A DNA stretch of 64,000 bases from Phycisphaerae bacterium (GCA_013360585.1 JABWBH010000001.1:1-64000), one strand, 5' to 3'. Positions 6,555 through 19,280 are shown, numbered from the stretch's first letter. Made by a program: numbers and translations. Notes: generated from the letters alone by a model not told the origin.

Positions 6555-7997
6555 TCACTCCCCCGGCACGCCCGACTCGTCGCCGCGCCTCAGTCTCGCT
6601 TCACCGTCCTGTCGTTGACGCGGGGAGAGGAGACTGAAAAGGCTCGGCCTCAGATCGTCGTTGAATATCACCTCCAGAGGTCTTAATAGCCTCTCCTCCC
6701 GCTCGGCCAATAAGGCGAGATTGTTCGAAGTGTCGATGGAATCAGGCGAGCGAGGGTCTGCAGAATTGTTCTTCGACGGCGAAAGCAGACGCTTCTGTTC
6801 CTGGATGTCCCGAAACGCGTCCCGATTTGCATCAAGATGTTTCTGCGCCTTGTTCTGGCACTCTCTCAACGCAGACCAGGCTTTGCCGGTTTGTTCCGGA
6901 TTCAGTCGATAAACGCGAATGAACGCTCTCGTGTAGTCCTCCCATCGCCCCGGGATTCTTTTGAGCTGCGTGTTTTCCTCGAATGACGCCAGGGGTTTCG
7001 GGTGGGCTCCCTTGGTATCCGAAGCCCAATAGGCTAGCCGGGAACGAAACGCAGACGTGTCGAGAATCCCCGTCTTCTCGAGTTCGACGGCCTCCGACAC
7101 CGGAAGGGCCATTTCCCCATCGAAGATCATTGGTGCCGACCAGCCGGCGGAAGTTTGCCGCATGATGTTGGTTCCGGGCAACATCTGAAGCGCCTCGCCG
7201 ATGTGCAGCGTGTCGGGATGATAGGGTCGATCGAATTCGGCGTGGGTGACGGTCATGACCCACTCGGACACGCCGTTGTTCGAAATCTCCGCCCTCAGGG
7301 GAAACCATCGTCCGTCCACCTGAGCATAGTTGGTAGCGACCCGAGTCACAAATTCTCCGCCCGACTCGCGGCGCACGATTCTCTCGGCGACGAGAGGCGC
7401 GAACTCGCGATCCGGATCCAGGATCCATCGAAACAAGACGCCGTCCCCTCGCTCGCCAGTAACGACCAGTTTGCCTTCCGGTCCGGGAACCGTCTGGAAC
7501 TGAGCCATGTCGCGGAAATACCTTTCCTGAAGCAGTCCTTCCGAAGACATTTCGGGGAGGTTTGCCGAGGTCGGAATCTCAGGAATCAATCCGATCGCTC
7601 GGGCGTTTGGGACGGCGGCCCGGTCTGGCGCCGAGAGGTCTCGCACCTGGCCGATCACATTGCCCTCGATATGGCTCCATTGCTCTCCTGATTCCGTGAT
7701 CAGCCGGCGAAACTCGGCATACGTCCAGGGCTTTCCGCGCTGATCCTCGGAGACCTCGTCCGGATTGGGCGGCTCCTCGATGAGCAGCATGTCGGCGCCC
7801 GTGAATTGTGAAACATACCGATCGGGACGGGGTTTCTGATTGCGGTGCGGGTTGGTGTTCTCAACCTGCCACTGGATCACCGCGGTGCGAAACACCAGAT
7901 CCCTGTTGCGCGCCATCGCTACCAGCTCAGGCGGCGGCTCGACACTGGAACTCTGGCAACCGAACAGACATGCTGTAATCGCCCAGATACCGTTCAT
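6555..7997 (-). CDS. Exported lipoprotein, beta-rich partner of module D
   Basis: A 480-residue protein with a short lipobox-type signal (LFGC, lipidated Cys14). The central part has a WILDPDREFAPL segment followed by DGRWFPLRAEI, the same LDP...P strand pattern as the 377-residue protein at 3789. This suggests a shared LolA-like fold. The C-terminal third is helical and charged and ends in a Q/R-rich tail. The start at 7997 gives the lipobox directly; its ribosome-binding site is weak (GAGAG). It lies 337 nt downstream of Cys-rich gene 4 and ends inside cassette C. Function is unknown. Confidence 0.68.
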   Translation of the reverse strand: MNGIWAITACLFGCQSSSVEPPPELVAMARNRDLVFRTAVIQWQVENTNPHRNQKPRPDRYVSQFTGADMLLIEEPPNPDEVSEDQRGKPWTYAEFRRLITESGEQWSHIEGNVIGQVRDLSAPDRAAVPNARAIGLIPEIPTSANLPEMSSEGLLQERYFRDMAQFQTVPGPEGKLVVTGERGDGVLFRWILDPDREFAPLVAERIVRRESGGEFVTRVATNYAQVDGRWFPLRAEISNNGVSEWVMTVTHAEFDRPYHPDTLHIGEALQMLPGTNIMRQTSAGWSAPMIFDGEMALPVSEAVELEKTGILDTSAFRSRLAYWASDTKGAHPKPLASFEENTQLKRIPGRWEDYTRAFIRVYRLNPEQTGKAWSALRECQNKAQKHLDANRDAFRDIQEQKRLLSPSKNNSADPRSPDSIDTSNNLALLAEREERLLRPLEVIFNDDLRPSLFSLLSPRQRQDGEARLRRGDESGVPGE

Positions 7998-8334
7998 GGT
8001 TGTAACGCTCTCGACAACCCCTTTTGAATCCTGCCGTCCAATTAGAATGCAGATTTCGAACCGGACCGAACCGGCATGAGCGCGGACAATTCCGCCAATC
8101 AGGCAGGTTCAGACAAAACTTGCGATCTTCTCCAGATCCCCTCGCCATTATTCAATCAGCGATCTGGCAGGTTGCTAAAAAAATGTTTTCGACACCGTGG
8201 TTAACGTATTGATGGCCGCGCAATGCGCCGTGCTATCTCAATGAAAACCACGATCCTTTCCTGCTTATGCTCGTGTGAAGCATGGCTTGACGATTTCTTT
8301 GGCAACCTGCTGGCGGCGGGCTCATCCCTCCAGG
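7998..8334. other. Intergenic stretch of 337 bp between Cys-rich gene 4 and the lipoprotein gene
   Basis: No gene is supported. The stretch is more AT-rich than its surroundings and could hold an independent promoter for the lipoprotein gene, but I could not find a clear -35/-10 pair. It lacks the dispersed cassette. Confidence 0.5.
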
Positions 8335-8772
8335 CTAATTCTCAGGCGGTGTATCAGGGCAGCCGCCGGTTTCCGAACAGGGTGTGGTAGAAACGATCCA
8401 GACGTCGTTAAAAGTCCGCCATGCCCCACAAGAAGAAGATTCGCTGCAATAACAATCGTTCAGGCAGGGGAGGTATGCTGATGCGCATGTGCAGGTTCGA
8501 TCGCAGGGGACATCATCGCCTTTCCACCAACAAACCGCAGGCCCCCCCGACGGTTCGGTCGTGAAAAGCGGTCCCACAGACTCCGTCTTTCCGGGCTTGC
8601 AGCTAATGCTGCAAGTTTTACATGTGTCGCTGAACGCGCAGGTGGGGGTTCCGCTTGCCTGTTCCGCAGCGGCGCACTTCTTACTTTCCCACGTGGGGTC
8701 GATCGTGGTCTTGCTCGACATGGCAAACATACCAGAGGCAATACCCACGACAATCAAACTTCTCATACACAT
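8335..8772 (-). CDS. Small exported cysteine-rich protein 4
   Basis: The protein is 145 residues from the ATG at 8772, which follows AAAAGGAAGG. The longer frame to 8820 lacks a signal-compatible start. After a short hydrophobic N-terminus the mature region has 15 cysteines, including clusters such as CDRTCTC and CLNDCYC, plus several Trp. It is predicted secreted and disulfide-rich, with unknown function. It is the first gene behind cassette D; the lipoprotein 6555-7997 follows on the same strand. It is the most Cys-dense of the four. Confidence 0.7.
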   Translation of the reverse strand: MCMRSLIVVGIASGMFAMSSKTTIDPTWESKKCAAAEQASGTPTCAFSDTCKTCSISCKPGKTESVGPLFTTEPSGGPAVCWWKGDDVPCDRTCTCASAYLPCLNDCYCSESSSCGAWRTFNDVWIVSTTPCSETGGCPDTPPEN

Positions 8773-8847
8773 GAATGGCCTTCCTTTTCCTGTGGCGATA
8801 CCGCCTGAAACCCCCGTCACTGCCTGATTTGACGCGGTGCAGAATCA

Positions 8848-8902
8848 GGGAAGGGAAGGGAAGGGAAGGGAAGGGAAGGGAAGGGAAGGGAAGGGAAGGG
8901 AC
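8848..8902 (-). repeat. (TTCCC)n microsatellite, copy D, 10 units
   Basis: Ten perfect GGGAA units at 8848-8897 then GGGAC on the plus strand. The tract starts about 75 nt upstream of the ATG at 8772. Confidence 0.9.
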
Positions 8903-8905
8903 TGC

Positions 8906-8934
8906 AATCTACCTCACAGGCATCGGACCGTCAA
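8906..8934 (-). promoter_or_regulatory. Sigma70-like promoter, cassette D
   Basis: TTGACG (8929-8934), a 17-nt spacer differing at one base from the other copies, and TAGATT (8906-8911) on the minus strand, upstream of Cys-rich gene 4. Confidence 0.65.
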
Positions 8935-9208
8935 GAGAAAATCGAGAATTAATCCGGATTTCATCTTGTTCCCCGGCGCCCATCACTTCGTCCGGTCATT
9001 CGGCTGAAGTCCCTCGCGGCGTGGCGCACGGCCCCTGATCGCGGTACGTCCGGTCGAAGAACACTGGGGCCGATCCCGGAAGGGGACGATCGGGCGATGG
9101 GAGAGGACCGGCTTCGACGAATCCTCGGAGGTTTCATGGGCGCCGCGCGGACAGAGATCCGCGGCTCTTTGGGATCGGTTCCACGAATTTGAGGGGAAGC
9201 CTCTACTG

Positions 9209-10117
<909 letters not shown>

Positions 10118-10349
10118 AAGAACGCTCCACGAGGCGTTCCGGAACGCCGCCGCCCCGTCCGCCCGCTTTAATACGTGGTCCGCCCGGGGCTGGATTCGCA
10201 GCGACAGCCTCGGAGCCGGGAAACCTCGTCCGGGCCCCTGTCTTCGGGCCACAGAATCTTGCCGGGACATCAAGGAATGATTAAGACAGTATGAACAGGC
10301 TGTCCCGAACATGAGAAGACGGCCCGCGGACTGGATCCGGGGATCACGC

Positions 10350-11435
10350 ATGAAGGCGATCAGACTGGCGATCGCGGGCGTGGGCAACTGCGCCGGCTCC
10401 TTGCTTCAGGGGCTTGAGTACTACCGCCGGCACGCGGATCAGGACACCGCCGGGCTGATGCACCCGGTCATCGGCGGATACCGCCTCGAGGACATCGAGG
10501 TCGTCGCGGCGTTCGACATTGACCGGCGCAAGGTCGGTCAGCCGCTGGAACGAGCCGTCTTCGCCCCGCCGAACTGCACGGCGGTGTTTCAGCCGGACCT
10601 GCCCCGTTACGGCGTCACCGTCCAGATGGGACCGATCCTCGACGGCGTCGCGCCGCATATGACCGAGTATCCGCCCGAACGAACGTTCCAGCCCGCCGAC
10701 GTGGCGCCGTGCAACGTCGCCGAGGCGCTGCGCGGCGTTCGCGCCGACGTGCTGGTCTGTTACCTGCCCGTCGGGTCGCAGAACGCCGTTTATCATTACG
10801 CACAGGCGGCGCTCGACGCCGGCGTCGCGTTCGTCAACTGCGTTCCCGTGTTCATTGCGTCGCATCCGGAGTGGAGTCGGGCGTTCGCCGAGCGGGGGCT
10901 GCCGGTGGTCGGCGACGACATCAAGAGCCAGCTCGGCGCGACGATCGTGCATCGGGCGCTGGCGCGCCTGATGAGCGAGCGCGGCGTCCGCCTCGATCGC
11001 ACGTATCAGCTCAACACCGGCGGCAACACGGACTTTCTGAACATGCTCGACCGCGCCCGGCTGGCGTCGAAGCGCCTCTCGAAGACCGAGTCGGTGCAGT
11101 CGCAGCTCGATGTCCCGCTGGAGGCGGAGTCGATCCACATCGGTCCCAGCGACTACGTGGCGTGGCAGAAGGACAACAAGGTCTGCTTCATCCGGATGGA
11201 GTGGCGCGGATGGGGGGATGTCCCGATGAACCTCGAGCTGCGCTTAAGCGTCGAGGACTCGCCGAACAGCGCCGGGGTGGCGATCGACGCGATCCGCTGC
11301 GCAAAGCTTGCTCTGGACCGCGGCGTGGCCGGTCCGCTGGAGGCGCCCTCCGCCGTCTGCATGAAGCACCCGCCGACGCAGTTTCCCGACAGCGAAGCCT
11401 GCCGTCGCCTCGATGAGTGGATCTCCGGTCGCTGA
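10350..11435 (+). CDS. ino1: Inositol-3-phosphate synthase
   Basis: A 361-residue enzyme that converts glucose 6-phosphate to 1L-myo-inositol 1-phosphate using NAD. The N-terminal dinucleotide-binding loop is [12 protein letters not shown] (about residues 7-18). The catalytic-domain motifs GDDIKSQLG (188-196, conserved Lys) and [11 protein letters not shown] (222-232) are diagnostic. The length matches the compact bacterial and archaeal form rather than the eukaryotic one. The start at 10350 aligns with the family; an upstream ATG at 10311 would add a polar extension. It is monocistronic and followed by a strong hairpin. Likely roles are inositol lipids or inositol-based solutes. Confidence 0.9.
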   Translation: MKAIRLAIAGVGNCAGSLLQGLEYYRRHADQDTAGLMHPVIGGYRLEDIEVVAAFDIDRRKVGQPLERAVFAPPNCTAVFQPDLPRYGVTVQMGPILDGVAPHMTEYPPERTFQPADVAPCNVAEALRGVRADVLVCYLPVGSQNAVYHYAQAALDAGVAFVNCVPVFIASHPEWSRAFAERGLPVVGDDIKSQLGATIVHRALARLMSERGVRLDRTYQLNTGGNTDFLNMLDRARLASKRLSKTESVQSQLDVPLEAESIHIGPSDYVAWQKDNKVCFIRMEWRGWGDVPMNLELRLSVEDSPNSAGVAIDAIRCAKLALDRGVAGPLEAPSAVCMKHPPTQFPDSEACRRLDEWISGR

Positions 11436-11482
11436 GCGTCGCCGCCCGATCCAACCGGCAATGCCCTTGCATCCTGAAACAA

Positions 11483-11516
11483 CCGGGCCGCGCGCCCTTA
11501 CGAACGCGCGGCCCGG
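11483..11516. terminator. Bidirectional terminator hairpin between ino1 and the subtilisin gene
   Basis: A perfect 12-bp stem CCGGGCCGCGCG (11483-11494) pairs with 11505-11516 around a 10-nt loop. There is no T-run, but the position between convergent genes and the stem strength support a terminator. Confidence 0.7.
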
Positions 11517-11561
11517 ACTCGAATCAGCCTTTGTCCGGCTGACGCCGGTTCGCCCCGGTCT

Positions 11562-13073
11562 TTACGGACAGGACGCCGACTTGTCGAAGTCCGGACAGTT
11601 CGGCGACGTCAGCGACGCCGTGTGATTCCCCGCGGCGTAGCAGCAGATGTTGTAAGGCGCCCGGTCTCCGTTGACCACAACCTGAAGCTGGGTCGAGCCG
11701 TCGATCGTTACGGTGATCGTCTGACCGTTGAAGCTGTTGTCGTTGAAAATGACCTTGCCCTTCAACGCGCCGTTGGACCGACACCTGAAGTTGTGCTTCC
11801 TGACGCGGTCGCAGATGTCGCCGCCGCCGCCGACCAGAGAGAGGCTCTGGAGGGCGTTGATGCGACCGTACCCGTAGGTGTTGTCGGGTCCGGAGGTTCC
11901 CAGATCATCGACGCCCTGCTTGAGAATGTCCTCGACCGTGTCCGGCGTCATTGAAAGGTTCTTGTCCCACAGCAGACCGACCAGTCCGGCGGTCAAGGGT
12001 GCCGAGAAGCTCGTTCCGCTGGCGCCGCCGTAGCAGGTGTTGCTGCTGGCGCAGGTGGTGAACACGTTGTCGCCCGGGGCGACGACGTCCACCATCACGC
12101 CGAAGTTGGACCAGCTCGGCTTGCTGTCCGCGCTGTTGGTCGCGCCGACGACGATCAGGTCGTCGTTGTCGCGACTGCTGAGGGTCAGGTTGCGCCCCTC
12201 GTTGCCCGCCGCCCAGACAAGCAGACCGCCGATCGACTTGATGTAGGTCGCGGTCGTAAGGTTGGAGTTGCTGTCGACGCCGCTGTAACTGACGTTGGCG
12301 ACTTTGTCGCCGGCCTCGATCGACGTTCGAGCCGCGTGCTGAAGCGTGGAAAGCGACGACCCGCCGCCGCTGTCATTGCTGACGCGCAGCATCCGGTGGC
12401 TGAGGTTCCAGCCCAGTCCGCTGACCCCGCGACCGTTGTTTCCGTTGGCGGCCGCGCAGCCCGTCGTGGCGGTGCCGTGACCGTTGATGTCGTTGATCTG
12501 ACCGCCGTTGGACTCCCACAGCCGGTTGACCGCGTTGTAGCCCTCGCGCCGGTTCAGGAGCAGATCCTCATGCGTCGTCCGCACGCCCGTGTCGCAGATG
12601 CCCACCGTGGTCGTCGGCGTACCCGTCCACAGATCCCACGCCGCGCAGGACTCCAGCTTCGACGCCCCGTGATGCCACTGCGACCCGAACCGCGAGTCGT
12701 TCGGGCAACCGATCGGGTACACCGTCCAGTTGGGTTCGGCGTACTGATAATCGCCCGAGGCCATCAGGCGCTGCGAAACGTCGTTCTCCTGCCCGACGCC
12801 GACTTCGATGATGTACTCGTCCGTCTGCGGAACGTATTCGAGGATCGCGTAGTCGGCGATCCTCGCTCTCGCCGCGGCGTCACGGGCGAGCGCTTCCGGT
12901 CCCGCGACGCTGAGATTCCCGTTCTGAACGGCCTGGATCGGCCGAACGATCAATTGTCCGTTGAACTCCCGGACTCCCGGGATCTCCGTGTACAACTCGA
13001 CCACGTCCGCGCTCGCCGCAGCAACCGCCGCAAGCGCCATCAAGACCCCCGCCGCCCCTTGTGCCCGTCTCAT
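11562..13073 (-). CDS. Exported subtilisin-like serine protease (S8)
   Basis: A 503-residue protein with a signal peptide (about residues 1-22). An inhibitor-like propeptide (about 23-120) is followed by the S8 domain with a full triad: Asp161 (GICDTG), His199 (NGHGT), Ser355 (GASGTSFSAP), and the oxyanion Asn291 (AAGN). A C-terminal domain of about 85 residues (from 419) has five or six cysteines and beta strands and may be a binding or sorting module. The start at 13073 is fixed by AGGAGGGTGAC directly upstream. It is monocistronic, with a 408-nt leader region behind gyrB. Probably an extracellular or surface protease. Confidence 0.88.
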   Translation of the reverse strand: MRRAQGAAGVLMALAAVAAASADVVELYTEIPGVREFNGQLIVRPIQAVQNGNLSVAGPEALARDAAARARIADYAILEYVPQTDEYIIEVGVGQENDVSQRLMASGDYQYAEPNWTVYPIGCPNDSRFGSQWHHGASKLESCAAWDLWTGTPTTTVGICDTGVRTTHEDLLLNRREGYNAVNRLWESNGGQINDINGHGTATTGCAAANGNNGRGVSGLGWNLSHRMLRVSNDSGGGSSLSTLQHAARTSIEAGDKVANVSYSGVDSNSNLTTATYIKSIGGLLVWAAGNEGRNLTLSSRDNDDLIVVGATNSADSKPSWSNFGVMVDVVAPGDNVFTTCASSNTCYGGASGTSFSAPLTAGLVGLLWDKNLSMTPDTVEDILKQGVDDLGTSGPDNTYGYGRINALQSLSLVGGGGDICDRVRKHNFRCRSNGALKGKVIFNDNSFNGQTITVTIDGSTQLQVVVNGDRAPYNICCYAAGNHTASLTSPNCPDFDKSASCP

Positions 13074-13481
13074 GTCACCCTCCTGAGTCAAGACGCCCCG
13101 TACCGTTCTTCCCATCACGCTGGAGGATGCCGCCGACGGGTCGTGATCGCGCACGACCCTCCGGGCGCACGACCCCCTGTGCTGTGAACACCCCTGGAAT
13201 CCCCCCGGAACCCGACCGTCCCGCCCCGGCAAACCGCTCTCCCCCAAGGCCGAGGGTCCCGCGGTGACGCGGCGCATGCCCCCTATCGCGTCCCGCGCAG
13301 TCGGCCTGATTCACTGACTCATCTTAGCCCGCCCCTCCGCGCAGAGCAAGCCCGCTCTGGTCTCCGCGAGGCGCGGAAAGCCGCAAAAACCGCCGATTAT
13401 CAGGCGGTCGGTTCCAGAAACCTGGCGCTGGGCGTGGCAGACCGGCGCGAGGACACGAGTCTTCGAGGACGCTTAATTCCG
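13074..13481. other. Intergenic stretch of about 400 bp between gyrB and the subtilisin gene
   Basis: It holds the gyrB terminator (13384-13408) and the leader and promoter region of the protease gene. I see no additional gene. Short frames here are GC-rich noise without ribosome-binding sites. Confidence 0.55.
13384..13408 (-). terminator. Rho-independent terminator after gyrB
   Basis: On the minus strand ACCGCC, an 8-nt loop and GGCGGT are followed by TTTTT (complement of 13384-13388). The stem is short but perfect and the T-run is adjacent. Confidence 0.7.
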
Positions 13482-16088
<2,607 letters not shown>

Positions 16089-16451
16089 TTATCCTTGTTG
16101 TCGTGCGGTGAACTCGACGCGATGCACCAGCGCGCCACGCACCCGCGACAGGCAGCGAGCTCTTATTTCAAGCTGCCAGCGAAGGCGCAGCGGCTCAACC
16201 CACCGGGCGTCCGCAACGCGCACCGTCAGTGTCCCGCGGACGAACCCGCCGAAACTGCATTGCGCTCTGAAGTCGGGATCGTCGATCTCGGCGATGACCT
16301 GCTCGAACGGCGACTGCCGACGGACCACCCGGGCCAGCTCTCCGCGACACCACGCCGAGGCATGCACTCCGACACGCTGCGGAGAAAAACCCGGCCCGCG
16401 GTTCACCTGAACCCAGTGCAGCGGACTTCGACGGTGATCCGGTCCGGTCAT
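16089..16451 (-). CDS. dciA: DUF721/DciA-like protein (replicative helicase operator)
   Basis: A 120-residue protein from the ATG at 16451, which has GGCAGGAGG upstream. The C-terminal part carries the DUF721 pattern GTLTVRVADARWVEPLRLRW. DUF721 proteins, called DciA where studied, load or operate the replicative helicase DnaB in bacteria lacking DnaC. The position between dnaN and gyrB is classic; recF, often found here, is absent. The N-terminal half is variable. Confidence in the family is good, and function follows from studied homologues. Confidence 0.75.
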   Translation of the reverse strand: MTGPDHRRSPLHWVQVNRGPGFSPQRVGVHASAWCRGELARVVRRQSPFEQVIAEIDDPDFRAQCSFGGFVRGTLTVRVADARWVEPLRLRWQLEIRARCLSRVRGALVHRVEFTARQQG

Positions 16452-16483
16452 GTATCCTCCTGCCTGGCCGGTCGTGACGAGCG

Positions 16484-17581
16484 TCAAAGGTTCACCGGCA
16501 TGACCACATAAAGAAACCGCTCATCCGTCTTCAAAAGCCCAGGCTTCTGCGGATCCTTCATCTGAAATGTCACGCGGTCCGGACGAGCAGCCTTCAGCGC
16601 ATCGATCATGAACACGGGGTTGAACCCCATCGTGATCGGCGCCCCTGTGTACCGCACCGGAAGGGCGATCATCGCCTCACCCTGTTCCGGCGCACGCGAC
16701 GACAGGGTCAGAGTATTCTTCTCAAAAGCGAAGCGAACTCCGCGCGATTCCTCGTTGGTCAGCAGCGCTGCCCGACGCAGCCCGCTCAGGAGCGCGGCGG
16801 TTTCAATCTCGGCCGTCTTGTCGCCGTCCTGCGGAATCACTTCCGCATAATTCGGAAAATTCCCTTCAACCAGCGTGCTGACGATCATCGCGTTCCGGCT
16901 GCGGAGCATGAACTGATTGTTCGTCCACCGGACGTGTGTTGGCTCGTCGTCCGTGCCGGACAGACGGCTGAACAACGTCAGCGGCTTGACCGGCACGATC
17001 GCCCGGGCGGTTTTCTCCGCGTCCGCGTGATAATCCGCCTTCGCCAACCGGCGCCCGTCGGTCGCCACCAGGGTCAGCGTCCCCCCCTTCAGCTCCGTGA
17101 GAACCCCGTTGATGGCGTAACGCGTGCTTTCCTTGGCGCAGGCATATACCGTCCACTCAATAAGTTGCTGAAACTCCGAGGCCGGAAGCGTGATGTCCGC
17201 GTCCTCGTCAAAGGGCGCTACGGCCGGAAACTCCTCCGGATCGGACGCAACGATCTGAAAGTGACTTCCTTCACCGCGAACGTGAAGCGTGTTGCCTTTC
17301 AGTTCGATGTCCAACGCCTCATCCTCGCTTTCCCGAACGATCCGCGAAAGCGTTTCAGCGTTGACCAGGGCGACCCCCGGCGAGGAAACCTCCACCTGCC
17401 CGACGCCGCATCGCATGCCGACCTCGAGGTCCGTGCAGCAGGCGATCAGCGAATCCGGTTGTGCGTCCAGCAGAACACATTGCAGCACCGGTTTCGGTGT
17501 TCGCGTCGCGACGACGCCGGTCACCGCGGTCAACGCACCTGCAAACTCCTGCCGGTTCACCCGAAGTTTCATCGACGCCAT
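16484..17581 (-). CDS. dnaN: DNA polymerase III beta sliding clamp
   Basis: A 365-residue ring-forming processivity factor. Three repeated clamp domains can be followed, with MKLRVNRQEFAGAL at the N-terminus, DGRRLAKADYHAD near residue 170-180, and the C-terminal RFLYVVMPVNL that ends the clamp. Start 17581 (ATG) is three codons before an alternative ATG that matches homologues more tightly. It is downstream of dnaA by 289 nt and upstream of dciA by 32 nt. Confidence 0.94.
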   Translation of the reverse strand: MASMKLRVNRQEFAGALTAVTGVVATRTPKPVLQCVLLDAQPDSLIACCTDLEVGMRCGVGQVEVSSPGVALVNAETLSRIVRESEDEALDIELKGNTLHVRGEGSHFQIVASDPEEFPAVAPFDEDADITLPASEFQQLIEWTVYACAKESTRYAINGVLTELKGGTLTLVATDGRRLAKADYHADAEKTARAIVPVKPLTLFSRLSGTDDEPTHVRWTNNQFMLRSRNAMIVSTLVEGNFPNYAEVIPQDGDKTAEIETAALLSGLRRAALLTNEESRGVRFAFEKNTLTLSSRAPEQGEAMIALPVRYTGAPITMGFNPVFMIDALKAARPDRVTFQMKDPQKPGLLKTDERFLYVVMPVNL

Positions 17582-17870
17582 GTCCTTTCGCTCCCGTCCC
17601 GCCTGAATCCGAACAAGCGACGCCCTCTATCTCTGAAAAGAAGCCTTTAATGCTTCTTCGTATCCGTTATGACGGTGACATCCGTGCGTTTCTCTAAACG
17701 ACTCCGTAACTCTCGAATTCATCGAACCCCGCTGCCGCGACTTAGCCGCCGTCTTGTCAGCCGCGCTGTTGCGCACGTTCCGGTTTCGCACAACCCGACA
17801 CTCAGGCACAAAGCCTTCGGATTAACGCCGTGCGGAAATAACAACCTCACACAAGAGATCGAACACCCCT
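17582..17870. other. dnaA-dnaN intergenic region
   Basis: 289 bp without a gene. I looked for DnaA boxes (TTATCCACA) and AT-rich unwinding sequence as signs of a replication origin and found none convincing. It probably holds the dnaN promoter. Confidence 0.45.
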
Positions 17871-19280
17871 CTATCGACTTCCGGCGACAACCTTCCGTGC
17901 CGGCGGCGACCCGCTCTTGTCCTCCGTCATATCCGCGGATTCACAGGACGGTCCCGCCAGAATCGCCAGCCTCAATTCCTCGATCAGATTCCGGAACTCC
18001 TCGGATCCTTCAATCCGACGAGCGACAGTCCGAACGCCGTGGATGACCGTCGTGTGATCACGCCCGCCGAAAAACGCCCCGATCTCCTGCAGGCTGTGCC
18101 GCGTCATATGCCGAGCCAGATACATCCCGATCTGGCGCGGCCCGGCCAGGGACCGCGGACGCCGCGGACCGACGACGTCTTCAGCGCGCAAACCAAACCG
18201 GCGACGAATGACGTCCAGAATCACCGTCAAGCCCACCGATAAGCGCGGCGCATCTCCCAACGCCTGACGGGCGATCAGCAGGGAAACCGCCGCGCCCGTC
18301 GAATGCGCAAGAGCATCGATCCGCAGCAGTGCTTCAATCAGGTCGCGCGGACTTCCCGCAACTCGCGCGGCGACAAACTCCTGCACCTCCCGCGGCGCGT
18401 CGACATATTTCAATGTAACCGCCCGGACCAGAATCGCCAGCCTTGCCTCGTAACACGGAGCGTCCAGCGGGGCAACCAGCCCTGAACCGAGTCGACTGGT
18501 CAGCCGCTCCGGAAACCCCTTCAGATTCGACGGCGGTACGTCCGAACTGACGACGACGATCCCCCCGCGACCGCGCATCTCGTTCAAAACGTGAAAAAAC
18601 TCCTCCTGACTCCGCTCGCGGTCCTCCAACCGGTGCAGATCATCCAGCACCAGAAGACTCAACCCGCAGAAGCGCCGGCGGAACTCGTCCTGCCGGAAGT
18701 GATCGCTGCTCCGGAGAAACCCCATCGAAAACCGGTCCGCCGGAACATAAAGGACGGAACGTTCCGGAGACTTCTGTCTTACCCGCCAGCAGATTGCCTG
18801 AAGAAGATGCGTCTTGCCCATCCCGGGTGCGCCGTAGATATAAAGCGGGTTGTATGCACCCTTCCCGTCGGCGACCGCAACCGCCGCCGCGTGTGCAAGG
18901 CGGTTATGCGGGCCCACCGACAGCGCCTCGAACGTGTAATCGGGAGTCAGAACCGAAGGCGAAAAACCGTCATCTTCGTCAGGGGGATCAATTCTCCCCC
19001 CTGCACGAGGCTGGGGCATCAATTCCGGGGTATTCCGGGCCAGCTCGAATTCCAACGTCATCAAGCGACCGGTCACCCTTCTGGCGGCATCGACGAACGC
19101 CGGACGCGCATGACGCATCAGATAAGCAAGATGCTCCGGCTGACGAGCGTAGATCCGAAGGATTCCGCCGCTCATTTCGCCCGGAGAAAGCTGCGAGAAC
19201 CAGGAACGAGTGACTCCGGGTGCGGATTCCCGCACACAGTCCAGCAAACTGGTCCACAACCCGTATCCTACCGCAGGCAT
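17871..19280 (-). CDS. dnaA: Chromosomal replication initiator DnaA
   Basis: A 469-residue AAA+ initiator that binds DnaA boxes and opens the origin. Domain I is short. The Walker A motif is GAPGMGKTH (150-158) and Walker B is VLDDLH (211-216). The C-terminal helix-turn-helix domain IV has the signature FFGGRDHTTVIHG with RDHTTV at 407-412. A hydrophilic tail follows. The start at 19280 has a weak ribosome-binding site (GGGGTTTCTCGTC). It heads the dnaA-dnaN-dciA-gyrB block. Confidence 0.93.
   Translation of the reverse strand: MPAVGYGLWTSLLDCVRESAPGVTRSWFSQLSPGEMSGGILRIYARQPEHLAYLMRHARPAFVDAARRVTGRLMTLEFELARNTPELMPQPRAGGRIDPPDEDDGFSPSVLTPDYTFEALSVGPHNRLAHAAAVAVADGKGAYNPLYIYGAPGMGKTHLLQAICWRVRQKSPERSVLYVPADRFSMGFLRSSDHFRQDEFRRRFCGLSLLVLDDLHRLEDRERSQEEFFHVLNEMRGRGGIVVVSSDVPPSNLKGFPERLTSRLGSGLVAPLDAPCYEARLAILVRAVTLKYVDAPREVQEFVAARVAGSPRDLIEALLRIDALAHSTGAAVSLLIARQALGDAPRLSVGLTVILDVIRRRFGLRAEDVVGPRRPRSLAGPRQIGMYLARHMTRHSLQEIGAFFGGRDHTTVIHGVRTVARRIEGSEEFRNLIEELRLAILAGPSCESADMTEDKSGSPPARKVVAGSR

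Larger units (their letters stand above)
6291..6580 (-). repeat. Dispersed promoter cassette, copy C, with a 102-bp insertion
   Basis: Same structure as copies A and B, but the leader is interrupted by extra sequence (6376-6477) placed directly after the -10 element. The shared region begins at the TTCCC tract and runs to the stop codon of the lipoprotein gene (6555-6557), which lies within the conserved GAGTGACGGG end of the cassette. The GC-rich arm of A and B is reduced here. Confidence 0.78.
8848..8995 (-). repeat. Dispersed promoter cassette, copy D
   Basis: The most compact copy. The leader segment present in A-C between the -10 and the TTCCC tract is missing, so TAGATTGCAG abuts the tract. 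The AT-rich upstream part and promoter are intact. It precedes Cys-rich gene 4. Confidence 0.78.
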
